DNA of 64,000 nt from Acanthochlamys bracteata. Its lineage: Eukaryota; Streptophyta; Magnoliopsida; Pandanales; Velloziaceae. Positions 34,926-46,000 of the stretch are shown piece by piece. The number at the start of each line of letters is the position of its first letter. Position 1 is the first letter of the stretch. The notes below the pieces were generated by a model, which did no database searches, was not told the origin of the DNA, and saw only the letters and a program-made list of their open reading frames with translations. The stretch lies in NCBI GenBank assembly GCA_019914995.1, contig CM034139.1, positions 2,520,461 to 2,584,460 on the forward strand, read 5' to 3'. The position numbers and the translations under genes were made by a program.

Positions 34926-35460
34926 TACTTAGGGCATGTTTTAAATACTCGAAACTCCACTTCCTCCCTCCAGTTTGGAGCTCCGAAAAGTTTGTGTTTT
35001 AATTGTTCATTAAACTAAAAACTCCTCTTCTATTTTACTATTCAAAAACTCACTTTAACTTTAAAACTCAAGTTACCACTTTCATCTCACTTTCAAATAA
35101 AAAATTAAGGGCATGTTCTAATTACGTTAAAGTAAGTTTCGTAAAAGTGACTTTTGTAAAACTAAAATTTGATGAAAAATAGAGTTCAGTAAAAATATAG
35201 TTCAAAATGATAATTGAAACACGTGAAGTGAAGTTTAGTTAAATTTTAATTGAAGTAAAATTTGGAGTGAAAGTGTAGTTTGGAGTGATAATTGAAGCAC
35301 ATAAATTGGTAGAATTCAAATTTTGGATGGAAAAAGTGGAGTTTTTTGTAATTAAAATGTACCATAAAATAAAAAAATTAAGCTCACTTTCAACCTACTT
35401 TTTAAAGAACTTTACTGCTCATTTCATAGAATTCACTTCTGCATACTACGCCCTTATAAT
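34926..35460. mobile_element. MITE(s) with AGGGCATGTT termini
   Basis: Two starts, ttagggcatgttttaaatac (about 34929) and ttaagggcatgttctaatta (about 35106), are followed by sequence rich in complementary 'agtgaagt/acttcact' style words. A right end of the type acgcccttataa is at about 35448-35459. This looks like a short non-autonomous DNA element inserted beside or inside a related one. Boundaries are approximate. Confidence 0.45.
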
Positions 35461-35749
35461 CAGGCATTTTATTACTAATGAATTTGGCTCTTTTCAGTGG
35501 TTTTCCTCGTCTTGAGCAATTTTCCATGTACATCTATATCTTTGTGTTGTTTGTTGTGTTTTTCCTATTTGCTTTCTATGCTTGTAGCTAATCTCAAGCT
35601 AAACTAAAAATCATACAACATAATTGGCACTTTGTCAAAAGGACTACCCATACTACCTTTATATATAGTATTCAACTCTCATCCTCCCATAACTCTCATT
35701 AGAAACCGATTGACGTATATGTAAGCTACCATAAAAATAGAGACTATAT

Positions 35750-36367
35750 ATGTGTTAGTCGTAGTAAGCTACAATGACTAAAGTTGACGTATTGTAGCGA
35801 TTGATTTCATAATCACTGTTAATTGAATATTTCAATTCTTTTATTACAAAATATGTAGAATATATCCTTATAATTACATTTCACAACAAAATATTAAAAT
35901 AAATAATCTAGCAAAATTAATTAATACTTAATGAGAAGTATTTTATATTAGTCACAATAATAATAATACAATTAAATGAAGTAAGTATTTAATACAGATA
36001 AGATAATTGTCTTAATCAAACAAAATGCAACCACCAATCACTTTTGAATCATATAAGCACCAACAACCATCAACATCTGAAAAAAAAAAAGATATAGTAT
36101 ATTACTAAAATAGTAAAATATAATAAAAATCATAATTATAATTACATATATAAAACTAAATATTTTATATGTAGAAGTTAGGAATACTAATAAGATCATA
36201 TTTCACTCCTTCGGCCTTAGTTATTGTAAAGCTTAAGTTAGTCGCCATTACTTTTGTAACAACAACTAACTTTTGATTCTAGTCGTTGTTGGTTTAGACA
36301 ATAGCGATTAACTGTTTTCTATTAGTCGCTATTAGTCTGGTCGCTACAAGGGTTTTTTATTGTAGTG
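35750..36367. mobile_element. CACTA-like non-autonomous element
   Basis: Repeated tagtcgctatt / aatagcgactaa motifs are most dense at 36235-36350. The segment ends tttttattgtagtg at 36367, the complement of a CACTACAATAAAA terminus. The left side (about 35755-35815) has matching motifs (tagtcgtagtaagctac, ttgtagcgatt), but no clear CACTA start was found. No transposase is encoded. Confidence 0.45.
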
Positions 36368-37100
36368 AATGGTGGGATACGAGAGATCAAGCACAATCAT
36401 GAAAATGTTATTCAAGCTCACTCCAAAAGGAGCAACTGTTGATTAAGGAGCTTGTTGCTAGGGAGAAAGAGCTCGTTAGAGAGGAAGTGAATAACAGGTG
36501 CAAACGTAGTACTAGATTAGAGCCAATTGAATGAGAGTGGCTCATAAATGCCTCAAGCAAAATCGTGATCTTTTAACTTGCATGCCTCCCCTCCAACATG
36601 CCTTGGATAAGTCGAGACCTAATTTCACATGAGCTAAATATGAAGTGATCCTTCAAGTAAGTCAGAAGGAAAAGAGAGACTTTGCTGTAAATCGAGCTGA
36701 AGCTATAGCACCGCTGCAGAAGTTACTTGAGGCTAGTTTCATAAGAGAAGTGCAACCCTGATTGGTTGTCAAATGTTATGTTGATGAGAATTAGAATAAT
36801 AACAAACTAGAACCAACTTTGATATGCTAGGAGAGGTTAGAGAGCTAGCTGAACAGAGCATATAAGAGAATAGTGGAATCAAAAAGTCAAACTGAAACAG
36901 CTCAATGTTAGAGACTTCGTTCACGAAAAGGTGCAAGTCTCAACTAGAACGTTAGCACCAAACTAAGGAGGAGCTTACCCGATCCTTAAAGATTTTACGT
37001 AAGGAGCACTTACCTCCCTCTGTTAGCTCGAGGCAACTTTGCCTGGTGCATAAAATGCTAGCAACCTGAAGATTGCTATACCTGAGTTTTGCATCTGTTA
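36368..37100 (+). pseudogene. Tat-like Ty3/gypsy remnant with internal deletion
   Basis: The fragment reads RDFAVNRAEAIAPLQKLLEA then SFIREVQP (about 36682-36760), the start of a Tat/Ogre-type reverse transcriptase. Within about 60 bases it passes to sequence resembling the integrase C-terminus of the same clade (KVKLKQLNVRDFVHEKVQVS, about 36880-36940). Several kilobases of pol are therefore missing between them. The family call rests on short phrases, so it is moderate. Confidence 0.45.
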
Positions 37101-37557
37101 AACAGTTGTAACCTTCTTTCAACTTAAACAACTAAGTTTGACCAAAGATTTCTATTTAAGTGAAGAAGTTTGCAAGTAGATTCCTGCTTACATTTGAAAC
37201 AGCATTCCTTTTTATATTTATTTTGAGATTTTTTACGATAATGGTTTGATTCATATTTATAGACTTAAATCTTCCTTGATGTTACAGTATAATACCCTAA
37301 GTTTCATTAGGAGTGTACTAATGGCAAACAACTTTCTTGTTTGTAACATTCTTTCACTCTCTGGGTTCTTCTTTATCTCATTTAAGTTTCTCTTATCTTA
37401 TTTCTTTTCACCCCCGCTATCATCTTGCTTGTAGCCATACCATTTCCTCAGCCCGTGGCCTATTTCCTACCACCGGTGTTTCTTTCTTGGTCCTCCTCTA
37501 GTCTTATCTCCACTTCTCTAATCACTATTGAATATCGCACGCTGATCGACTGTAATT
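37101..37557. other. No gene seen
   Basis: Unassigned T-rich sequence lies between the Tat-like and copia remnants. It contains a 62-codon frame of low complexity that is not credible as a gene. Confidence 0.4.
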
Positions 37558-38700
37558 ATGCTGGGATCATTCGTGTATGGTGTAGAGGGAAGAACTGATT
37601 ATGTCTACAAGTTGAAAAAGGCTTTATATGGACTGAAGCAATCTCCAAGAGCACGGTTTGGTAGATTTAGTCAAGCCTTGAGTAGATATGGTTACCGACA
37701 AAATAATGCTGATCATACATTATTTTTAGAAATTCAGAATGATAAGGTAACTGTTTTGATAATCTATATTGATGATATGATTGTTACATGTAATAAATAT
37801 GAAGAAATTCATAGATTAAAGATGTATCTAGTCCCTAAATTTGAGATGAAAAAATTTGGAGAATTGAAATATTTTTTGGGTATTGAAGTGGCAAGATCTA
37901 AATAAGTAGTTTTCTATTACAAAGAAAATATGTTCTTGACTTATTGTCTGAGATAGGGATGTAGGATTGCAAACTAGCTTGTACACCAATCATTGAGAAT
38001 TATAACTTAGTAGAACAATCCTGATCAAGTGCCAGCAATTAAGAGAAAAGATCAATGATTGATTGGTAGGTTGATTTATTTATCACATACTCGCCCTGAT
38101 ATAGCATATGCTATAAGTATTGTTAGCCAGTTTATATATTCTATAAATATTGATCATATAACAGCTGTGAACAAAATTATGAGATATTTGAAATCAGCAC
38201 AAGATAAAGGATTACCATTCAGAAAATATAACCATTTAAATATGGATGGATATACTAATGCAGATTGGGCAAGAGATAAAAATAGATAGACGTTCCATAT
38301 CTGACTATTTTATATTTATTAGTAGTAATCTAGTTATATGGAGAAGTAAGAAACAGAAGATGGTTGCTCGATTTTCTACTTAAACTGAATATAGAGTAAT
38401 GGCACATGGAGTTTGTGAACTCTTATAGCTTCGAATATTGCTGACGAAATTTGGTTTTTCTCCTAAAAATTCTATAAAGTTGTTCTGTGGTAACAAGACC
38501 GCAAGTAAATATTATTTATAATTTAGTGCAGCATGATCGTACCAAACATGTTGAGGTGGATCAATATTTTATCAAGGAAAAATTAAAAGCAAGGTTGATT
38601 TAGTTACCTTTTGTGACTTCAAAAGCACAGTTAACAGACATATTGACAAAAAGAGTTTCAAAGAAAATCTTTTATGACTCATGAGTAAGTTGGGCATCGA
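37558..38700 (+). pseudogene. Ty1/copia reverse transcriptase and RNase H, 3' fragment
   Basis: Plus-strand pieces read DYVYKLKKALYGLKQSPRAR, then the catalytic IYIDDMIVTC (about 37760-37790), KKFGELKYFLGIEVARSK (37852-37905), YLSHTRPDIAYAISIVSQFI (about 38075-38135), MRYLKSAQDKGL and TNADWARDKNR (to 38287). RNase H traces continue to about 38690 with many stops. Sequence 5' of reverse transcriptase is missing. The element differs from the minus-strand copia at 27340 in sequence and orientation. Confidence 0.85.
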
Positions 38701-38714
38701 CGATATTTTTACAC

Positions 38715-38930
38715 CAACTTGAGAGGGACTGTTAGAGTGAGTCAACATAATTATCTTAGATATATTTCTTTAGAATATATGATATATCTTAGATATCTTT
38801 ATTTATTTAGAACTCTCCTTATTTAATATTATAAGGTGTCTATATATATGTATTTATATGTTTATTAAAAGTATTCAATAAGATTGAAAAATTTTCATCT
38901 TTATTTTCCTCTATTGATAGGTCAAAAGTT
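38715..38930 (+). mobile_element. Polypurine tract and partial 3' LTR of the second copia element
   Basis: The purine-rich cttgagagggac (about 38718-38729) is followed by TGTTAGAGTGAGTCAAC at 38730, a typical copia LTR start. Sequence up to about 38930 contains TATA-like runs and a T-rich end. The right boundary is unclear and no partner LTR was found. Confidence 0.5.
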
Positions 38931-40085
38931 TTGCAAACAATCTAAAGACATGTTTTGCTTATTTAAATTAAAAGTTTACTGAAATAAAAAATTTAGATTT
39001 ATTTCTAAAATAAAAAGTTTATTTATAAATATGTTTCGATAAAATCAGTCTATTTGAAAAATATGTTAAGTATAGTGTTAATAGAAAATTATTTATAAAC
39101 TGAAGGAGAATATTAATAATCAAAATTTTGTAAATATAATATTTGATATATATGTTAGAATTGTTTAATTCTTTTTAATATATAGTCTCTTTTCTTATAG
39201 GTACCTGAAAGAGCAATAATAAGCACATGCGTTATTAAATTTATGAATCCCTCCTTTTTACCTTACTTTTTGAAATGTGCAAATCTGAAATCCATCGCAT
39301 TGGTGTGTACAACTTACTTTTTGATTCGATCACAAATTATTTTTCAGTTTCGCTGCATCCAACCTGCACGCACTCATCGTATCAACTGAGGTTAATTTGC
39401 CGAGTTACAACGTCGTAATATATTTTTTGCTATACTGCTGACTGGCATTTTGTGGAGGCTGTCATTTTTGTCACACGGCAGGATATAAGTTCAAAATATT
39501 TAATAATTTATTAAATGATTTGCTCAAGTTTTAGTTTAATATATATATTTTTAACATAATTTTATTTGTAAAATCTTTTTATAATAATAATTATATATTG
39601 AATTATAACTTAGATGTCAAATATCTTTTACTGAAACATGAACGATAAGGTTAGAAAGAAAAGAAAACGAATAAGAGTTAATTTCAATAAGAAAGAATTA
39701 TAAAGAATCTGTAAAAAATAAGAAAACATAGTACAAAATTAAATCCAAAAAGACATAGTGTAAATGGAATGAAAGTAAAATTAAAGTAAAACAACAATAA
39801 CATTAAAACCACAAAATAGTAAAAAAGTTAGAGATTAGAGATTAATATCCAATATTAAATAAAAAATTAGTACATACGCCATTAAAAATTTTAAAATTTC
39901 AAAATTCATAATTGTCCAAATCGAATCTTCAAAAAAGAATTGAATAAGATAAGAATAAATTTATTAAAGCATAAGCAACAAGTAACATAAAAACTTTTTA
40001 AAATTAGACACATTTTATACTTTAAAATTAATAATAAAAATAATAATAAAACTGAAAATAGTAGAGATAAAAATTTAATAAAATA
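38931..40085. other. AT-rich intergenic sequence, no gene seen
   Basis: Strongly AT-rich sequence with only short frames lies between the last retrotransposon and the first host gene. A minus-strand frame at 39906-40289 is low-complexity Phe/Leu-rich and overlaps the gene's 5' region; I do not accept it. Confidence 0.5.
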
Positions 40086-40099
40086 ATAGAGTGTGCATG

Positions 40100-40116
40100 C
40101 CTGTGCATCGCACGGG
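40100..40116. repeat. GC hairpin, possible Helitron-type end
   Basis: cctgtgcatcgcacggg can form a 7-bp stem (one G-T pair) with loop ATC, in an otherwise AT-rich setting. Such hairpins occur near the 3' ends of plant Helitrons, but no CTRR terminus was identified nearby. It lies about 150 bases upstream of a gene start. Confidence 0.3.
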
Positions 40117-40262
40117 TTAAAATTATAATTTGAAGGCATTGTATGTAGAAAGTAGAAGCACTTGAGTTGGACGAGCAACAAGCTCCGAAGCTCGGTTGTG
40201 TTGCAACGAACAACAGCGTATCTATGTAAAAAAAATCTCAAGAAAGAAAACCAAAAATCGCA

Positions 40263-43060
40263 ATGGCGCTGAGCTCTGCTGTCTCCCACTCCCCACCACC
40301 ATTATCTTCATCACCAGCTTTCCGCCGGCGACATCTCCTCCTTCTTTCCGCCGCCGCTCCTCTCATCCTCCCCTTCTCCGCCGCCGCCCGCGGTCTCTTT
40401 CAAATGCCTCCGTCTCGTCTCGTCAACCGCTACTACTTAGTGCGGGCGGGTGAATCCGAGTACGAGAAACAAGGGTTCCTTAGAACCAACCCCGTTTTAA
40501 AGACTGCCGTCGACAGTGGGCTCTCGGATGAGGGCAAAAGGCAAGCCGCGCAATCGGCGATCGAGCTCCGCCGTGCTGGCGCTTGTGATGGCTGTTGCTG
40601 GATCTGGCCGTCGATTACACAGCGATCCTACCAAGCCGCAGAGATCATTGCCTCTATCAATAAAGTTGATCGAAGGCAAGTAGACGCCGGTTGTTATAGT
40701 GTTTGAAACTTCGAAAAAACATCTCATTTTGTTTGGTTAGTTCGATTTCCTTGAAATGAAAGTCGAATTGTGTCTACTAACAACACAAACTGAAAGAAAA
40801 TGTCATAGCAACAACAATGAACAATCCGAATTTTGATTATATCTGTCGATTGGTTTAAGTGTTTTCACTCCTCTGGTTTCTGTTAGATTGAGGTTTACTT
40901 TTCTTCGTGTCTACATAAAGGAAAAATACTATACAATATTTTCAGAGAATACTTATGAGGATCTAAGCTATGCTACAACTATAAAATTCCGTTGTCAATT
41001 CTATCGAGTCTTTTTCAGGTACCTCTGCTATTGTATGCATTGCTTACATACGCAAAAACTAGATTTCCTGAATTTATTCTCGACAGAAGTCCCTTGAAAG
41101 GTAAAGTTGACCTCTAAGAACTTAAAACTTGTAAAGAATCTGAAGCCATAAAACTACTCCAAGCTAATATAAGCTAATTTGCATGTAGTTGTTTTTGCAG
41201 AACTAACTTGTTATCATAAGTATCTCTGTCTGGAAAACTAGATTAACGAGTATAAACAAAATAATAAAAACGTGATCTAGCCTGGTTGTAGGCTGTACTG
41301 ATGGATAAGGTATGTGTTTGAATATAATAATATTCGTGGATATAAGGATGTTATCATAGTAGGTTGGCCGATTCTGGTCGAAGTTGATAAGTATTATACC
41401 TTTCTACATTTCTTGTTATTGAGTAAAACTAAAGCTGGGAACACTATCCACCTTTCTTGAATAGTTTCTTTGCTCCGGGCTCATCTTGGTGATTGATAAA
41501 TATCATAATAAGCCATGGAGTTTGATTAAGGTAATTACAGAAACATTGACTCAAAATACTTGGGTTGTATTGACTCCACCTTTTTCTCCAAATCTAATGG
41601 TGACTGGAGGATAGGCATGTTTGGATGGCCAAAATAAGCTGCTTCAAAGTTCTACAAAGTGTTCTGAAATATTTGCATAGGTGCTATTTTGGCGAAATAA
41701 GCTGTTTATTCGGTATTTTTTGATAAGTCGCGAGTTATAATTTTTCAGAATAAGCACTTGGCTTATTTCCCATGACAAATTTGTATGAAGAATTTAAAAG
41801 TTTTGCCCGTGTCTCTCATCTTATGATATTTTGCCCCTAAAGAATTGAAATTTCTTGGTCATGTCTTATATTAATATAAACTATTAATTATTATTAATAT
41901 AAAATATTATAAATTAATTATTAATGTATAATATTAAGTCTTATTGAAAAAGGTATTCAGAAATTAATTATGCAAAAAAAAAAATTTTAAAGTACAACAA
42001 CAACACAAACTAAGCTTTTATCATACTTGTGTGGAGTCGGCTACATGAATTTGTTTTCTCCATTCCGTTCAATTATAAATCATATCTAGTGAAAGGTCTA
42101 ATTTCTCAAATTCTTCGCCACTACCCTAAGCCAAGTTAATTTTGGTTTATCTTTTTTTTTTCCTAAAGTGTTCAAAAGTAATCGCATCATTCTTGTGCAC
42201 TGCAGATTTTTAGGTAGCGCAAGACATGTCCGAACCACCTAAGCCTACTTTCTATTAACTTGTCATTGATCAGCGCAACGGCTGCTTATTGGCGTATATT
42301 TTCATTTCATATTTTCTTCACTTAATCTTTACACTCATTACCTTATAGCATTGCAGGACGAAATGACTATTCTATAAAACTGACCGTTAACCTTTAAGAA
42401 ATTTTTCTATCACACAAGATTCTGCTAGCACCTCGCTATTTCATCCATCTTATTTTAATTCAATGCATAATATATTGTTCAATTCTTCCTTCATTATGAA
42501 TAGTCTAATCTAAATATTTAAAATTATTAGTTTGTGGCACAACACAATTTTTTATGATAATGACAATATTATCATCATTTTTATATTTACTAAAATGACA
42601 ATACATATAATCTGTTTTAGTTATACTTAATTTAAGACCCCTAGATTCTAAGATACTCCTCCAAAAATGTCAGTTTATAGTTTTTTTTTTTCTTTTCTTA
42701 TCAACTAAGACTATATCATCGGCTAATAACATACATTATGCTATTTCATTTTGAATATGTCGAGTGAGTTCATATAGTACTAAGACAAATATGTAAGATT
42801 TAAAACAAAATTTTGATGTAGACCTACTCTAATAGGGAACTCTTCGCTTATATCACCATTACAGTATACTCTAGTAATTAAATCGTACATATATTTAATG
42901 ATTTTTATATATGTATTAAGTATCCTTTTTCTCTCTAACACCCACCGTAACACTTCTCTAACTATCCTATCATAAGCTTTTTTAAATTTATAAAAATCAT
43001 ATTTAGGTCTTGCTCTTCACAATATATATATATATATGTATGTATACATATATATATGTA

Positions 43061-43093
<33 letters not shown>

Positions 43094-46000
43094 GTATATA
43101 TATATGTATACATACATATATATATATAGGGAAGGGATAGGGGCACTCCAACCCTTATGCACACTCCACCGCACTCCACGGCCGTTTGTGGCCGTGGAGA
43201 TCTTCAAATCCAATTTCTACCGTTGGATATGAAGAACTATGAGTCGTAAACATACTGACAAAATTTTATCTCGATCGGACTACGAATAGACCTTCATCCT
43301 ATCACTTGATAATGATGACACAAATAGTAAAAGTTAACAAAATATATATATCTCATGTTTTAGTCATCTTGATCAAGTGACCGGATGAAGGTATATTTGT
43401 AGTCCGATCGAGATAAAATTTTGTCAGTATGTTAACGACTCGTAGTTCTTCATATCCAACGGTAGAGATTAGATTTGAAGATCTCTATGGCCATAAACGG
43501 TCGTGGAGTGCGGTGGAGTGTGCATAAGGGTTGGAGTGCCCCTATCCTTTCCCATATATATATATATATATATATACATATACAGATATACATCATCTTT
43601 TAATTATACATCAGTGTGGTTCCGGCTACAAAGCTCTAGTTGCGATCTCCACTGTTGGATATTAAGAGGTACGAGTTGACAACATACTGATAAAATTTCA
43701 TAACAATCATATAATAAATCAATCTTTATCAGATTTTTTGATCAAGATGATAAAAAGATAAAATTTTTAAAAATACATATTGTTGTCATCTTGATCATTT
43801 CGATGAAGGTCGATTCATGGTCCGATTGAACTCAAATTTTATCAGAATGGTCCTAACTCATAATTCATCATATCTAACGGTGCAGATCGCATTTTGATCT
43901 TTGTAGCGCCGGAACCGTATTGATGTATATTGATATACATTTAAGAAGTGATGTATATATATTATCACATATACATATATATGTATATCTCAATTTTAAC
44001 TTTTTGTGTCGTTTTGATCAAGAGTTCTGAATAGGTCGGTTCGTATTCTGATTGAGCTGAAATTTTATGAATATGTTTCCAACTTATGATTCTTCATATC
44101 CAACGGTATAGATTGAATTTGGAGATCTCGTCTGTCACTTTTGGCCAACATGTGTATCATGTGTTTTTAACGATGTCATGTACATCTATCTTATGTGTAT
44201 ATATATATATGTATATATGTATGTATGTATATATATATGTATGTATGTATGTATATATATATATATATATATGTATGTATACACTTGAATATTCAGTCAT
44301 TAATACTTTTTTCGGTTTTAAGTATTTTTTTTATCAAAACACATCCTTATTTTAAAAGTAAGTTGCTCTGATCTAAAAACACTTATGAGATGAACTCCTT
44401 ATTTCATAATTAAGTGTAAACTTCTTAGTTTAGTAAGTCCTTAATTTTTTAAGTAAGCCAAACATGCCCATGCCCGATGTCTTAATTATTGTTTATGTAT
44501 GTCATTTCAGCCATATAGTTCCAGAATATAGCTTTTTAGATGCACGTGGCCTAGGTGCCTTTGAAGGAAAGAGCTTGGAGTCTATTACTCAGGTACGCCA
44601 AAAAGGGAGTAAAGCTTACGAAAATGTGCTAATTTTCTCTTTGCTTACTTAGTTGGCTGTGATTAGCATACACCATTGATTGGTAGAGTGACTAATAAAT
44701 TTTGATACATCAAAGTAATTTTTTGGTGATCTCAATTTGTGATCAGCCTATTTTGTAAGTTAGCTATCACCTACTCAATTTTAGTTACCACCTATCAACT
44801 AAGACTTTACCGTGTGTCCGTATATCTATACTAAATTTCTTGATGTTGGAATATTCATGGTCCAAAATACAGAAATAATCTTAAGGGGGCGTTTGGCATT
44901 GCTTACCCCAAAAGCAAATTTTCAATTTTTCATTTCACGTTTTTTAATACACCTTTTATAAGTATCTAAAAAATTTATTTAAAAATTTAGAAAGTACAGA
45001 AAAATTCTATGTAGTGAGATCTTTTTATTGCATATTTTTATTATTTTTTTGACATAAAAAAGTATAGCTCGTTTTTTAAAAAGTATAAAAATACTCTTTA
45101 TTCCAGAAAAGCTTCATTTCAAAAGCACTCCCAAACGTTAGTTAAATCATCAATTAGTCTTAATTTGTTACAAATTTATATGTGTAAAATTGAATATTTA
45201 TATTTGAAAGAAATTCTAAATTGATGCAGGAACTTTATGAGAGTAAAAGTCATTATTTTGCAAGTTAGGACTTTATAATGTAAGAATAAGCTCCCCAAAA
45301 ACTCAAAATAGAGAAATACTTATGAGATTAATTTATTACTAGAAACTTGTTTCACGTTTTGTCTCATACTCGATTTTGTGAAAATAGTGCTGCAAAAACT
45401 TCGAAGGTAAGTTCCTAAATATTTAAGCTGTCTATCTTATAGTCCTTTACAAAAAGCATAACTCCTCTAGTCTTGGGGTACAATCAAAGTCCCCACTAAT
45501 AGAACTACACATTGTAGATTGTTCTAGGGGAGATATTGATTACCTTTTATAGATACATATACACTTGCTAGCCCTAACTCCTTTAAGGACTTATTATTAG
45601 TAAGCATAAACCTTGTAGTCTCTACGACAATACTAAAGCACTAATTTCACTTGGAAGAAGGAATAATATAGACTCCAAATCTTATTTGGTTACCTCTTTT
45701 ATTGCGACATTGTATAGGCAAATACTGATTGTTGTACTTCTATTTGTACAACAATCTTAGACATTTTACTCAAAGGTTAGGAAAGTGTCAGAACCGATTT
45801 TATCGCACTAAGAACCATCTTGTTTACTATATAATCATTTTGTTTCTAGATTTAGACATAGTATGTAATTATAAGGACTCACTCTTCCTACTTCTCAATG
45901 CGTTAAGGACAAAATATAGGCATGCACTAACTTTTCCTTAGAGTTTTTTGTAGACTAGCAATGTGGTTGTGAAATTTGTCGCATTGAATCATTTATCTAA

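Larger units (their letters stand above)
41614..44468. mobile_element. hAT-type MITE ends enclosing nested insertions (intron 1)
   Basis: GGCATGTTTGG at 41614-41624 and its complement CCAAACATGCC at 44458-44468 form an 11-bp terminal inverted repeat. Beside them lie related words such as aataagctg and cttactt. Such ends are typical of hAT-like MITEs of a few hundred bases. The 2.3 kb between the end regions consists mainly of LINE and foldback insertions. The right end lies 42 bases before exon 2. Confidence 0.45.

Noticed and set aside
39906-40289. 127-codon minus-strand frame overlapping the start of the phosphatase-like gene
   Set aside because: Composition is Phe/Leu/Tyr-rich from AT-rich DNA, with no motif, and it overlaps the leader of a well-supported gene.
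42962-43213. Tyr/Ile-rich frame across the TA repeats
   Set aside because: It is a direct product of (TA)n and (GTAT)n repeats.
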